Shown one piece after another: positions 41,801 through 55,009 of a stretch of DNA of 64,000 nucleotides. Origin of the DNA: Erinaceus europaeus (Eukaryota; Chordata; Mammalia; Eulipotyphla; Erinaceidae). Both the position numbers and the translations under genes were made by a program. Numbering within the stretch: position 1 is the first letter of the stretch; every line of letters begins with the position of its first letter. The stretch is taken from contig NC_080177.1 in NCBI RefSeq assembly GCF_950295315.1, positions 84,181,216 through 84,245,215 on the forward strand. The letters are read 5' to 3'. The notes under the pieces were generated by a model that saw nothing but the letters and a program-made list of their open reading frames with translations, did no database searches and was not told the DNA's origin.

Positions 41801-44800
41801 GATCAGGCTCAGGTCTGTTCTTCGAGGGCTGGTGTGGCATACTTGCTTACCCTCCTTCAGGAAGATAGAGCTAGTGCAGCCTGACCACGGGCTCTCATGC
41901 CTTTTACTGGTTAGTCACAAAATGTAAAGGAATTCCACAACAGTTTAAATGAGCAAGAGTGCAGTGAAGCATCTGCATCGCTCGGCACCATTAAGTCTCT
42001 TGTGACATTCCTCCCTTTTAAGTTCTCTCTTAGCTAGTGGCCCCTGAGGGGAAGCTCAGCAGATTCACCTCTAATGTCAACAGGTCAGCTCCCCCTCATT
42101 CACCTCACTGTGGCCTGTTGACACCTGACAGAGTTGGAGAAGTTACTTATCCTGCCAGCTGTGCAGAATGATCAGGCCAGAGTTTGCATAAGCCCATGGC
42201 AGTACATGCCCAGCCATTGTGCTGAGACGTCTTCCTGGGACACTCCCCAGCACATGGCGGGGGGGGGGGGGGGTCCTTGAGTGCCAGGATGCAGGATGTG
42301 CTTTCGACTTGTCTCATGAAACGGATGATGAATGGCTTGCAGTGGTGTGTGTTGAGGATTGGACCCAGTAAATGAATGAATCTTTAGAAAAATAGAACAC
42401 TGATACAACAGTTCTTCTTCTAGCGTTTGCCCTTCTTCCGTAGCCAGTCAACAGCGTCAGGTTGAAAGCTGTCAGGAGCTGCTTGTTGCTGGCTTGGAAA
42501 GTGACTGGGATCCATGCGGATTCAGTCGGCTAGGAAGGATCGTCAGTTTCCCCAATGAATGGGTCCTCACGGGATGCACCACGGGAAGGTCGATCCAATG
42601 CATCCCGATACAACAGTTAGGAGTATTGAATGTTTTGAATCATAAACTCTTCCTAGCAAACTGAACTGGAGGGTATATCTAGTTGTTTTATAGCCCTCTC
42701 TGCCTCTCACCCTCTACCTGGGGGGGGGAAAGTGTACTGGTAGTGATGTAAATATACAGGCGCAAAGGCCCATACAGCCTGGCAGTCTGTATGTAAATAA
42801 ATAAATGATGGGAGTCGGGCTGTAGCGCAGCGGGTTAAGCGCAGGTGGCGCAAAGCACAAGGACCGGCGGAAGGATCCCGGTTCGAACCCCGGCTCCCCA
42901 CCTGCAGGGGAGTCGCTTCACAGGCGGTGAAGCAGGTCTGTAGGTGTCTGTCTTTCTCTCCCCCTCTCTGTCTTCCCCTCCTCTCTCCATCTCTCTCTGT
43001 CCTATCCAACAACGACGACAACAACAATAATAACTACAACAATTAAACAACAAGGGCAACAAAAGGGAATAAATAAATAAAATAAATATTAAATAAAAAT
43101 AAATAAATAAATGAGATACTGCCAAGAATATGGTGAAATGATTCCTGTCTTAAGTACAGTGCCTTCAGGACTGATCTTCCTGAGTGTAGATCTAATTTGT
43201 GGCTGGGCTTGGGAGTTGGCACAGTTTATAGAGTTCACCTCTCGGGCTTGAGGTCCGGAGTTCAGTCCCCGGCAAGGGCATGTGATGCTCAGGTGCTCAG
43301 TCTCTCACCTCTTTCCCTCAGAAATAAATAACAAATTCAAAAAAGAAACTCACGTTCTTAAACAGCCTGAAGCTTCAAACAGAAAATTTAAATATATTTA
43401 CTTGTATGACGTTGTTAAGGTGTATGGTGTGCTTTTTTTCTTTCTTTCTTTTTTTTTTTTTTTTCCTTTTTCAGCTCAGCTCAGGCATAGGGTGGTGTGG
43501 GAAATGAACCTGAGACCTGGGAGCCTCAGGCCTGAGAGTCTCTTGCATAATCATTATGCTATCTACCCCACCCCAATGTTTTTATTTATTTTTTTTAAGG
43601 TTTTTAAGCAGATTTTTTTTTTTGAAAGATTTTATTTATTTACTAATGAGAAAGATAGGAGAAGAGAGAGAAAGAACCAGACATCACTCTGGTCCATGTG
43701 CTGCTGGTGATTGAACTCAGGACCTCATGCTTGAGAACCCAGTGCTTTATCCACTTTGCCACCTCCCAGACTACTTTTTTTTTTTTTTTAAAGAATGAAC
43801 TACATGAGCTAGCTTCAGAAAATAACAAGGCTTTTCATTTTATAATTATTAACATGAAAATTAGGACAATCCAGGAATCTTGAGATTATAATGGAATATT
43901 GTTGACTCTTGTCACAAAGTCATAAAGCTTTTTTTTTTTTTTTTATTTTAAGAAAGGAGACATTAACAAAACCATAGAATGAGAGGAGTACAATTCCACA
44001 CATTTCCCATAACCCGATCTCCACATCCCACCCCCTCCCCTGATAGCCTTCCCATTCTCTATCCCTCTGGGAGTATGGATCCAGGGTCGTTGTGGGTCAT
44101 AAAGCTTTTTTTATCCTACACCAGGTAATCAAGTGAGAGCCTCAGACATGTGTGACACCACTGAGTGACCTCACCAGCCCAGTTTTCCTGTTCTGTACAC
44201 TTAGAGGGGAGAGCACCCCTCTCCCATCCGTTTGGTGCCGTCATGTGGTGCTGGGGACCAAAAACAGACGCTCCCACAGGGCAAGGTGTGCACCCTAGCC
44301 CACTGAGCCTGCTCCAGACCCCCAGATCATAACTTGTTTGCGCAAATCACAACTCTTTTTTTTTTTCATATTTTATTTATTCCCTTTTGTTGCCCTTGTT
44401 TTATTGCTATAGTTATTGTTGTTGTTATGGATGTTGTCTTTGTTGGATAGGACAGAGAGAAATGGAGAGAGGAGGGGAAGACAGAGAGAGAGGGGGAGAG
44501 AAAGACAGACACCTGCAGACCTGCTTCACCACCTGTGAAGCGACTCCCCTGCAGGTGGGGAGCCGGGGGCTCGAATCGGGACCCTTACGCCGGCCCTTGC
44601 ACTTTGCGCCACCTGCACTTAAATCGCAACTCTTTACAGAAAGCAGTCTGTAACAAGAAAGACACTTTGTGTCTTCATTTTATTAATGTATCATGCTTTA
44701 TTAGCTAACTCAGAATTACTGTTTTTCTGACTTTTTCTCCAATCCTGTTAGAATCGCCCTTACGGTATATGAATGTGTGCGTGTGCTTGTGCATGGCTAT

Positions 44801-47800
44801 GTGTATATGAATGTGTGCGTGTGCTTGTGCATGGCTATGTGTATATGAATGTGTGCGTGTGCTTGTGCATGGCTATGTGTATATGAATGTGTGCGTGTGC
44901 TTGTGCATGGCTATGTGTATATGAATGTGTGCGTGTGCTTGTGCATGGCTATGTGTATATGAATGTGTGCGTGTGCTTGTGCATGGCTATGTGTATATGA
45001 ATGTGTGCGTGTGCTTGTGCATGGCTATGTGTATATGAATGTGTGCGTGTGCTTGTGCATGGCTATGTGTATATGAATGTGTGCGTGTGCTTGTGCATGG
45101 CTATGTGTATATGAATGTGTGCGTGTGCTTGTGCATGGCTATGTGTATATGAATGTGTGCGTGTGCTTGTGCATGGCTATGTGTATATGAATGTGTGCGT
45201 GTGCTTGTGCATGGCTATGTGTATATGAATGTGTGCGTGTGCTTGTGCATGGCTATGTGTATTCTGAAAGAAAAGAGCCAGTACTGGTTAAGATAGAGTT
45301 TAGGGATTATGAAGAGCTGTTTATTGTGGCACAACACAAGCTACGGCTAGTTTTTTTTTCCTCCTTCCCATCCTGTAGTTCAGCTTCCAAAAAAGTGGAG
45401 AAGGTTACAGAGCACAGTTGGCTGGCTGTTAGATGAAAGGGGAAGCGTTTAGTTGTTAATACTCTGTTCCTCAGTATTTACTGTTTTTAAGGAACCATGC
45501 GGGTAACAGACATAAAAATGAAAATTGTCCTCTAAAGGTTTATCATTTATTTTGGGAGACAGGATGTCAGCATTAAAAGGTAGCCACAGGGAAGTAGGGT
45601 GAGCAAGAGATGTCCCAGGTGGTAGCATGCATACGGGCCTGGGTTAAAGAGTTTGCCGGAAAGTAGGAAATCACTCGGTGGTAACCCTGGTGCCAGGGAC
45701 CAAAACGAGAGAAAAGAGGCAGGGTATTAGTAAGGTGTCCCGAATGTGACTTACTAGCAAGTCTGGATTGGGCAGAAAGAAAGTCTCGGATGTAAGAGAT
45801 GCAAAAGATTTAGTAGCTGCTCATTGAAGCAAAGGAAAGCAAAAAGACTAAAACGTGAATTAGTTGACTGAATGCACAATAAATTTATAGTGGATATAGG
45901 ATTGTCCAAAAAGAGGAAGTGAGATTGGAGCGAAATGAAATTTAGGGGCGGGGTAGGTAGCATAATGGCTATGGAAAGAGACTGATGTCTGAGGTTCCAA
46001 AGCCCCAGGTTCAATCCCTTGTTACCACCATAAGCCAAAGCTGAGCATTGCTTTGGATAAAAATTTTTTTTAAAAAAAGGTGGAAAAAGACTATTCCAGT
46101 TGAGTTTGAAGACTATTAGAAAAGGGGGGGGGGGGAGTCCGTCAGTAGCACAGCGGCGCACGTGGCACAGAGCGCAAGGACCGGCATAAGGATCCCGGTT
46201 CGAGCCCCCGGCTTCCCACCTGCTGGAAGTCGCTTCACAGGCGGTGAAGCAGGTCTGCAGGTGTCTGTCTTTCTCTCCCCCTCTCTGTCTTCCCCTCCTC
46301 TCTCCATTTCTCTCTGTCCTATCCAGCAACGACAACATCAATAACAACAATAATAACTACAACATCAAGGGCAACAAAAGGGGGAAAAATACTGTTAGCA
46401 GTCCCATCCTATGTTTGAATGTTTATCTGAGTCATTATATTTCACCAATTAAAGTTTTTCCTTAAATTGTAATTTCATAATTGGGTATAAATTATTGTCA
46501 TACTTATGACTGAGTAGGTTTAAATTTGCTAATTGATTCTTCTTAGTTTTCAGCATATGATTTCATACCATCTCCACAATCCAAGTCTTCTCAAGGCCAG
46601 TCATCAGCCAATGATGATTTGTGCTTTAGCAAAAAAAGAGTTTCCAGAACCTTATTTCAGAGTAGTCGAGATTTAAACCCAGATTCTCTTCCTGGATGTG
46701 CTGCTGGTAAGTAAAGGAACAGGTAATGGCTGTCCTGAACTAAATCATGCATTTCTCTGCACTCCAGCCCTCACTCAAGGGCTCAGAGAACTTTTCACCG
46801 GGTGGAAAGTGCACACTTAACACTTGTGTTTACTTATGCTCATATCAATACTTTGCATTTTTAGAAGGCTATTAGTTTTGAAACCATTGAGAAGCTCATT
46901 ATCTGGTTGTTTTAAATAACTGCAGAATGAACGAACTAGCATATAGTGGGTAATGCAAATTATGTACAATAAGGGTTCAGGGAAAGAAAAAACTATAGAG
47001 AATGCAGTTGAGCTGGACTTTACAGAAAGAAAGGGTTTAAGATTGGTAGGGACGGGGGCCAGGCAGTAGCGCAGCAGGTTAAGCACACATGATGCAAAGT
47101 GCAAGGACTGGCGTAAGGATCCCGTTTCTAGCCCCCGGCTCCCCACCTGCAGAGAGGTTGCTTCACAGGCGTGAAGCAGGTCTGCAGGTGTATCTTTCTC
47201 TTCCCATCTCTGTCTTCTCTCTGTTCTATCCAACAACAATAATAGTAACAGCAGCAACAATAAACAAGGGCAACAAAAGGGAAAAAACAGCCTCCAAGAG
47301 CAGGGAATTCATAGTGCAGGCGCCGTGCCCGGCGGTAACCCTGGAGGTGAGAAAAAAAAGATTGGTAGGAGGCAAAAGGTGTGTCTGTTCCAAGGAGAGA
47401 GAGAAAGTATTAAACCAGTTTCAGAGTAAGAGTTAACTTAGCAGATAACCAGTACACACAGGACAAAGGATCGTGCGATCAGAATCTTTCAACAATCTCG
47501 GCATTTCAGAGCTCCCAGGGATGAGTTTATTGTATACATTGACTAGTGGGATGCCAGAGGTTACCATCACCTACCTCCCTGACGGCTTCTCCTCTGTCCA
47601 GGAGTAATCTTAACCAGGCACAGGGAGCGGAGAGGGCTGAGAAACATACCTAGATTAAAACTATAGTCGTCCAGGGGGTCGGGCGGTAGCACAGCGGGTT
47701 AAGCGCACATGGCGCGAAGCGCAAGGACCGGTGTAAGGATCCCGGTTCGAGCCCCCGGCTCCCCACCTGCAGGGGAGTCGCTTTACAGGCGGTGAAGCAG

Positions 47801-50800
47801 GTCTGCAGGTATCTGTCTTTCTCTCCCCCTCTGTCTTCCCCTCCTCTCTCCATTTCTCTCTGTCCTATCCAACAACGATGACATCAACAGTAATAACCAC
47901 AACAAAGGTAAAATAGCCAGGGTAACAAAAGGAAAAAAATGACCTCCAGGAGCAGTGGATTGGTGGTGCAGGCACCGAGCCCCGGCAATAACCCTGGAGG
48001 CAAAAAACACACTACAGGGGTCCCTTATTTATACTGAGAAAGAGGCCGAAGAGTTCCATGCCCAACTGTGAGGTGAGTTTACAGAGCAGGCACTGGGAGG
48101 AAGGCAAGCCGGGCCTGAAGAGGGAGCCAGCCGGTAGAGAGACGCACTTCTGGGCGTGCTTCTCAGCGACTCCATTTGCTGCTTTCTCTCCCCTCCCACA
48201 GGCACTGCTGCAACACGCCAGACAAACCTTACTGGAAAATGTGGACTCCTAGGACCCTCTCAGATCTGTGTTCAGACTCACAGTGTGGACTCGGATTTCC
48301 AGTTTCTTGAGACAGCAAGTAGTCATCAAGATAAAGGTGTCTTTGACTTGTTGGGATTCAAATGTTCTGTGAATATAGCTTACCCGTCATTGTTTATGAT
48401 CAAGCTCATCACATAAAAGAACATGATGTTTCTATATTTCAGTAATAATTTCAGTAATATTTTTATAATTGCTACATAAATGTTAGATTTGGTCATATAA
48501 CATTAAATCTGTGAGTTTAGAGGTTCATACTGGATGTTGTATTTTACTTTTCTTGAAGCCCAACTGCCCTTCTAATAAATGCCAGGCTGCTCTAAAGACA
48601 ACGGGTGGGTCAGGAAGACAGCACCGTGGCTGTGCCAAAGGCTTCATGCCAGATCCCTGGCGCCGCCATTAGCCAGAGCCGAGCTTGTAAAGTGAGAAGA
48701 GGGTGGAGGGAGCCAGCCACTGGGGCGCCTGCTGGAGTGCACGCACAGCAGTGAGCAAGCGCCATGTCCAAGCCTCCACTCCCCACAGGAGGGTGCTCAC
48801 ACATGGTGGAGCAGGTCTGCGGGTGTTGCCCCAATTTCTCTCTTTTCCTAGCAAATAACAATTGAAAGAAAAAAAGGAGAGGGGATGACCACCAGGAGTG
48901 GTAGATTTGTTGTACAAGCACCTAGCCCCAGGAATAAACCTGGTAGCAACATGAAAAGAGAGAGACTAGGCAGAGGAAGAGAAAAGGGGGGTGATCCGGG
49001 AGGTGGCGCAGCAGATAAAGCATCAAATCGGGAGTTGGGCGGTAGCGCAGCGGGTTAAGCACAGGTGGCGCAAAGCACAAGGACCGGCATAAGGATCCCG
49101 GTTCGAGCCCCCGGCTCTCCACCTGCAGGGGAGTCGCTTCACAGGTGGTGAAGCAGGTCTGCAGGTGTCTGTCTTTCTCCCCCCCCCCCCGTCTTCCCCT
49201 CCTCTCTCCATTTCTCTCTGTCCTATCCAACAACGACAACAACAATAACTACTACAACAATAAAACAACAAGGGCAACAAAAGGGAATAAATAAATTAAA
49301 TAAATATTTAAAAAAAAAAAGCATCAAATCCTCAAGCGTGAGTTCCAGAGTTCAGTCCCCGGCAGCACATGTACCGGAGTGATGTCTGGTTCTTCCTCTC
49401 TCTCTCCTCCTATCTTTCTAATTAATAAATAAATAAAATCTTTAAAAAGAGAGAGAGAGAGAGAGAAAAGGGGGTGGGGCCAGGAGGTATCACAGCAGGT
49501 TAAGCGCACGTGGCGCAAAGCCCAAGGACCAGCGTAAGGATCCCGGTTCAAGCCCCCAGCCGGCTCCCCACCTGCAGGGGAGTCGCTTCACAGACAGTGA
49601 AGCAGGTCTGCAGGTGTCTGTCTTTCTCTCCCCCTCTCTGTCTTCCCTCCTCTCTCCATTTCTCTCTGTCCTATCCAACGGCAACAACATCAATGGCAAC
49701 AATAACAGTAAGGGCAACAAAATGGGAAAAAATGGCCTCCGGGAGCAGTAGATTCGTAGTGCAGGCACCGAGCCCCAGTGACGACCCTGGAGGCGACATG
49801 AAAAACAAAGAAAAGGAAAGGGGCTGAGGGTGGGAGGTGGCGCAGCGCATAAAGCAATGGACTCGTAAGGCTGAGGTCCTGAGTCTGATCCCAAGTGTCC
49901 TCTGCGCTGGTGTCATGCTTTGGTTTCTTTCTCTCTCTCCCTGTCTCTCCCCCCTCATAAATTATTAAATAAATCTCGAAAAGAAAATTGATGTAGATTA
50001 GAGGAATGATAAAGTGGTTACCAGCAGCTGTATTTACTATCAGCTATAAACTATTAATCCTCCCAATAATTTTTTTTTTTAAGTAAGTGATTTGGGGCAA
50101 GTGTCATTCAATACCAGAGGTCAGGAAGGACCTGCACCGGGAGGTCATATGTGAGCAGAGATCTAGATGAGGTCAGGCAGAATGCTATGAGCGTACGTGA
50201 GGGGAGCTACTCACACAAAAGGATGCTTTTCTGGTTCTGGGAATTTAGAAAAGGCCAGCGACTAAAGTGTGTGTGTATGAGGCAGCCACACTCAAAAATC
50301 ACAGTGCAGATTCAGCAAAGACTACAGCACTGCAGTTTATGTAGGTTTTGGTAGGAGACTTAACATGTAGCCTGAGTCTTAGCATCTTCGTAAAGATTGG
50401 TTTTATTATTTATTAGAGAGAGAAAAAGGAGAATCAGCTTCATTCTGCTATTTGTGACATGAGGGATGGGACTCAGAACTTCATACTGAAAGCCCAAAGC
50501 CTTATCAATGATGCCACCTCCCTGGCCACAGGTCCTAGCATTTCAGTGCTAAGTCACTGAAAATAACATCCTGTTAAGGGATGTGGTGTTTGTTAACAGA
50601 AGCCCTGGGAGCCTCAGGCATGAAAGTCTTTTCATAAAACCATTATGCTTTCTCCCTAGCACTCATATTTATAAATAAGAGGGCTTGCTATCAAGATAAT
50701 GGTGGTTATCTCTAGATTACCTAATCTGTAAATTCAGAATGAAACTGTCCTAGAACGGCAGATTAGTGATGGTGTTATGTGTGCTCCATGCTTCAAGTTC

Positions 50801-53800
50801 ATTCCCCGGCACTACTGCAGAAAATACATACAGGGGCCAGGTAGTGCTGCACCTGGTTGGGCACACACGTTACAGTGTACAAGGACTCTGGTTCAAGCCC
50901 CTGGTCCCCACCTGCAGGGGGAAAGCTTTAAGAGTGGTGAAGCAGGGCTGCAGGTGTGTGTCTATCTCTCTCCCCAGCCCTCTTGATCTCTGTCTATATC
51001 CAACAAATAAAGATAATGAATTAAAAAAGACATACAAGTAAAGCATTGTAGTACCCATGTAGGAATAGTTAAATAGATTACTATTACCATAAAGAAACCT
51101 AAAAATGCATATTTATGTAGGAGACTTTAGCAATGTAAAGACAAAAATAGACTGTTTTGAAAAATTGCGGTGGAAAAGTTATACTTGAGTCTTTACCTCA
51201 CACTAATAAAAATGTAAATGCCAGATGGGATAAGAACTTGAATTGAGGTCAGGAGTAGATAGCATAATGGCCATGCAAGAAAACACTCATGACTGAGGCT
51301 CCAAAGTCCCAGGTTCAACCCCCTACACCACCATAAGACAGAGCTGAGCAGAGCATCTCTCAAAAATAAAATTAAAAAAAAAAATTTTTTTTTTAAAGCA
51401 CTTGAATTGAAAGCCAAAAAAAAAAAAAATTAACATTCTCTTCTGTGTCCTTACAGTGTGCGCCAGCCTAAATTTTGGTAATAAGACACAACAGACACTC
51501 GGTAGTCAAACAGAACGCACTTCATCATACTCTGGCCCGAGTTCAGGAACCTTCCTCCTGCCATCTCACCCTCTTTCGTCACCTCGAGCTAGTCCAAAGC
51601 ATACATCTATTTCTGTGTCTCCAAAGAAGTCTCAAGACAATTCCATTAATTTCTCAAATTCATGGCCTCTTAAACCCTTTGAAGGCCTGTCAAAGCCAAG
51701 TCCACAGAAAAAGACTGTCAACCAAAAGTCGCCTGATCCTACAGGTAGAAGAGATGGTTAGAATTAATACCTCATACAACTGTGCATGTGTAAATTATTT
51801 CTCTGGAATTAGGTTTATGATATCTTTAAAAACTGGTAAATTACATTTTATTTCTCTGAATTGGTAAATAGGGAAACATCAAGCTATGTTAGTTCAGCTA
51901 TGCAATATAAAAATCAATTGTTTGTTTAATTTCATTGTTGGACTTCACTGTTCCACTCCAACTTTTTAAGATAGAGCAAGTCACAGAGGGGGGAAGGACA
52001 TCAAAGCTTTCTCCACTGTGGTGGGGGCTGGGATAGAATCTGGGTCATCGCCTGCAGGGAGGTCACTTCACAGGCAGTGAAGCAGGTCCGCAGCAGGTGT
52101 CTGTCTTTCTCTCCCCCTGTCTTCCCCTCCTCTCTCCATTTCTCTCTGTTCTATCCAACAGTGATGAGATCAATAACAATAATAAATACAACAATAAAAC
52201 AACAAGGGCAACAAAAGGGAGTAAATAAATATTTTTAAAATAATAATAAAATATAAAGGGAGTCGGGCGGTAGCACGGTGGGCTAAGTGCAGGTGGTGCA
52301 GATTGCAAGGACCAGTGTAAGGATCCTGGCTCTAGTTCCCGGCTCCCTACCTGCAGGCGGTGAAGCAGGTCTGCAGGAGTCTGTCTTTCCTCCTCTCTTG
52401 TTTTCCCCTTCTCTTTCCCCTTCTCTCTCCATTTCGCTCTGTCGTATCCAACAATGATGACATCAGTAACAACAACAAGAATAACTATAACAAAACAACA
52501 GGGGCAACGATGGGAATAAATAAATAGAAAAAAAATCTGGGTCATACAGGGAAAAGCAGACCCACTTCTCCGGTAAGCTTTTTTGCCAGCTCTCAAATCC
52601 AAAAACAAACAGACAAACAAAAAACCTGTGCATAAGTCTATTCATTTTTGAAAAAATTAAACATTGATTCTTGATTATGCCTGTCTCCAGTAAGATACTC
52701 TGTCTTTAAAATACACCACAGCATTAGTATTCCAGTCTATAAAGATAGCGTCAACTTATTATATAGTTGATCATTATATCCCCCCCCCTTTTATTTATTG
52801 ATTCTCGTCATCATTCCTGTAAGTCCGAAAGGTGCTGCAATGGGTGGAATGTTTGTTCCTTAAGCTGTGGGCCCAAGTTCAGTCTTTGGGCAGCACAAGC
52901 ACCAGAGTGATGTTCTGATTCTCTTTCCTGTCTCTTAACTCATTAATCATAAGTAAAACCTTTTTAAGGGAGTCGGGCTGTAGCGCAGCGGGTTAAGCGC
53001 ATGTGGCACAAAGCACAAGGACCGGCGTGAGGATCCCGGTTCGAATCCCCGGCTCCCCACCTGCAGGGGAGTCGCTTCACAGGCGGTGAAGCAGGTCTGC
53101 AGGTGTCTGTCTTTCTCTCCCCCTCTCTGTCTTCCCCTCCTCTCTCCGTTTCTTTCTCTCCTATCCAACAATAATGACATCAATAACAACAATACTAACT
53201 ACAACAGTAAAACAACAAGGGCAACAAAAGGGAATAAATATTAAAAAAAAAAAAAAAACTTAAGGGATAGAAGGATCATGGTGGTACACCTGGGTGAGTG
53301 CACACATTACAATGTGCAAGGAACCAGGTTGAAGGCCCTGGTCCCCCATGAACGGGGGAAGAGCTTAACAAATGGTGAAACAGTGCTGCGAGAGTGTCTC
53401 TGTCTCTCCATCACCCCTTCCCCTCTCATTCTCTCCATCTTTATCAAAAATAGAGAAAGAAAACATTTAACAAAAATGGAGTGGGGGGTGGGCAGTGGCA
53501 CACCTGGTTGAGCACATCACCCTGTGCGTAGATCCAGGGTCAAGACCAGTCCCGACCTGGAAGGGGAAACTTCTGAGTGGTGAAGGAGTGCTGCAGGTGT
53601 GTCTCTCTCTCCCATCTCTGTCCTGTTAAAAATAAAATTTAAAGGCAAAACAGTAAAAGGAAAATGTACGGCTGGTAAATAGCTCACCTGGGCAGTGTGC
53701 CGCTATGTAGCGAGTGACCCTCGTTTAAGCCTGGCCCCCACCACACTGAGAGGAGCTTTGGTCCTTGGGTCTCGTTCACTCTCCCTACACCTCTCTGCCT

Positions 53801-54978
53801 CTGTCTGTCTGAAATCATAATTAAAATCTGTATTTTCGTGCAGGAGAAAATTGCCAAGAAAAACCTTCAATTCAGCTTACACCTGTACTGATGAGATCGC
53901 CGTCTTCCCGAAGAGGCCTCCCCGAAACCAAGCCTGTTCCTCCGATACCGAGGGGAATCAGCCTTTTGCCTGATAAAGCTGACTTAAACACAGTGGGGTC
54001 CAAAAAGAGAGAACCTGATGATATCTGGAAGAGTGACAAAGATATTCTTACAGTTGATCTTTCAGAATTAAATATCAGGGATAAAGATTTGGATCAAGAA
54101 GAGGTTGGTATCATACTTTCAATGTTCATAATCTTTATGGTATGGCTATTACTTAAAGAGAAATTAAGTATTTATATATATATATATATATATGTTTTCT
54201 GACTTACAAAATTTATTTATATCTTCATTATGGGGGGCCCGGCGGTGGTGCACTGGGTTAAGTGCACGTAGTACAAACGGCAAGGATCCTGGTTCGAGCT
54301 CCCTGCAGAGGGCTCTCCTCACAAGTGGTGAACCAGATTTTACAGGTGTCTCTCTCTCTGCCTCTCTGTCTTCCCCTCCTCTCCTAATTTCTCTCTGTCC
54401 TATCCAATAAAAATGAAAAATAAAAAAAAATTTAAAAAAATGAAAAATATGGCCAGTAGGAGCAGTGGATTCTTGTAATACCAGCCCTAAACCCCAGTGG
54501 AAAAAAAAAAGAAAATATGAGGGGCCAGGCTATAGCACAGCGGGTTAAGCACACATGGCGCGAAGCGCAAGGACCAGAGGAAGGATCCCGGTTCGAGCCC
54601 CCTGGCTCCCCACCTGCAGTGGGGGTCGCTTCACAGGCGGTGAAGCAGGTCTGCAGGTGTCTGTCTTTCTCTTCCCCCTCTCTGTCTTCCCCTCCTCTCT
54701 CCATTTCTCTCTGTCCTATCCAACAACAACGACATCAACAACAACAACAATAATAACTACAATGACAATAAAGCAAGGGTGACAATAAATAAATAAATAT
54801 TTTTTAAAAAAAAGAAGAAAAAAAAGAAGATATGAGCATGGGGTTGGGTGTTGGCTCTCCTGGTCGAGTGCACACTTCACAGTGTATAGGGACCCAGGTT
54901 GAAGCTCCAGTCCCCACCTGCAGGGAGGAAGCTTTGTGAATGGTGAAGCAGGGCTGCAGGTGTCTCTCTGTCTCTATC

Positions 54979-55009
<31 letters not shown>

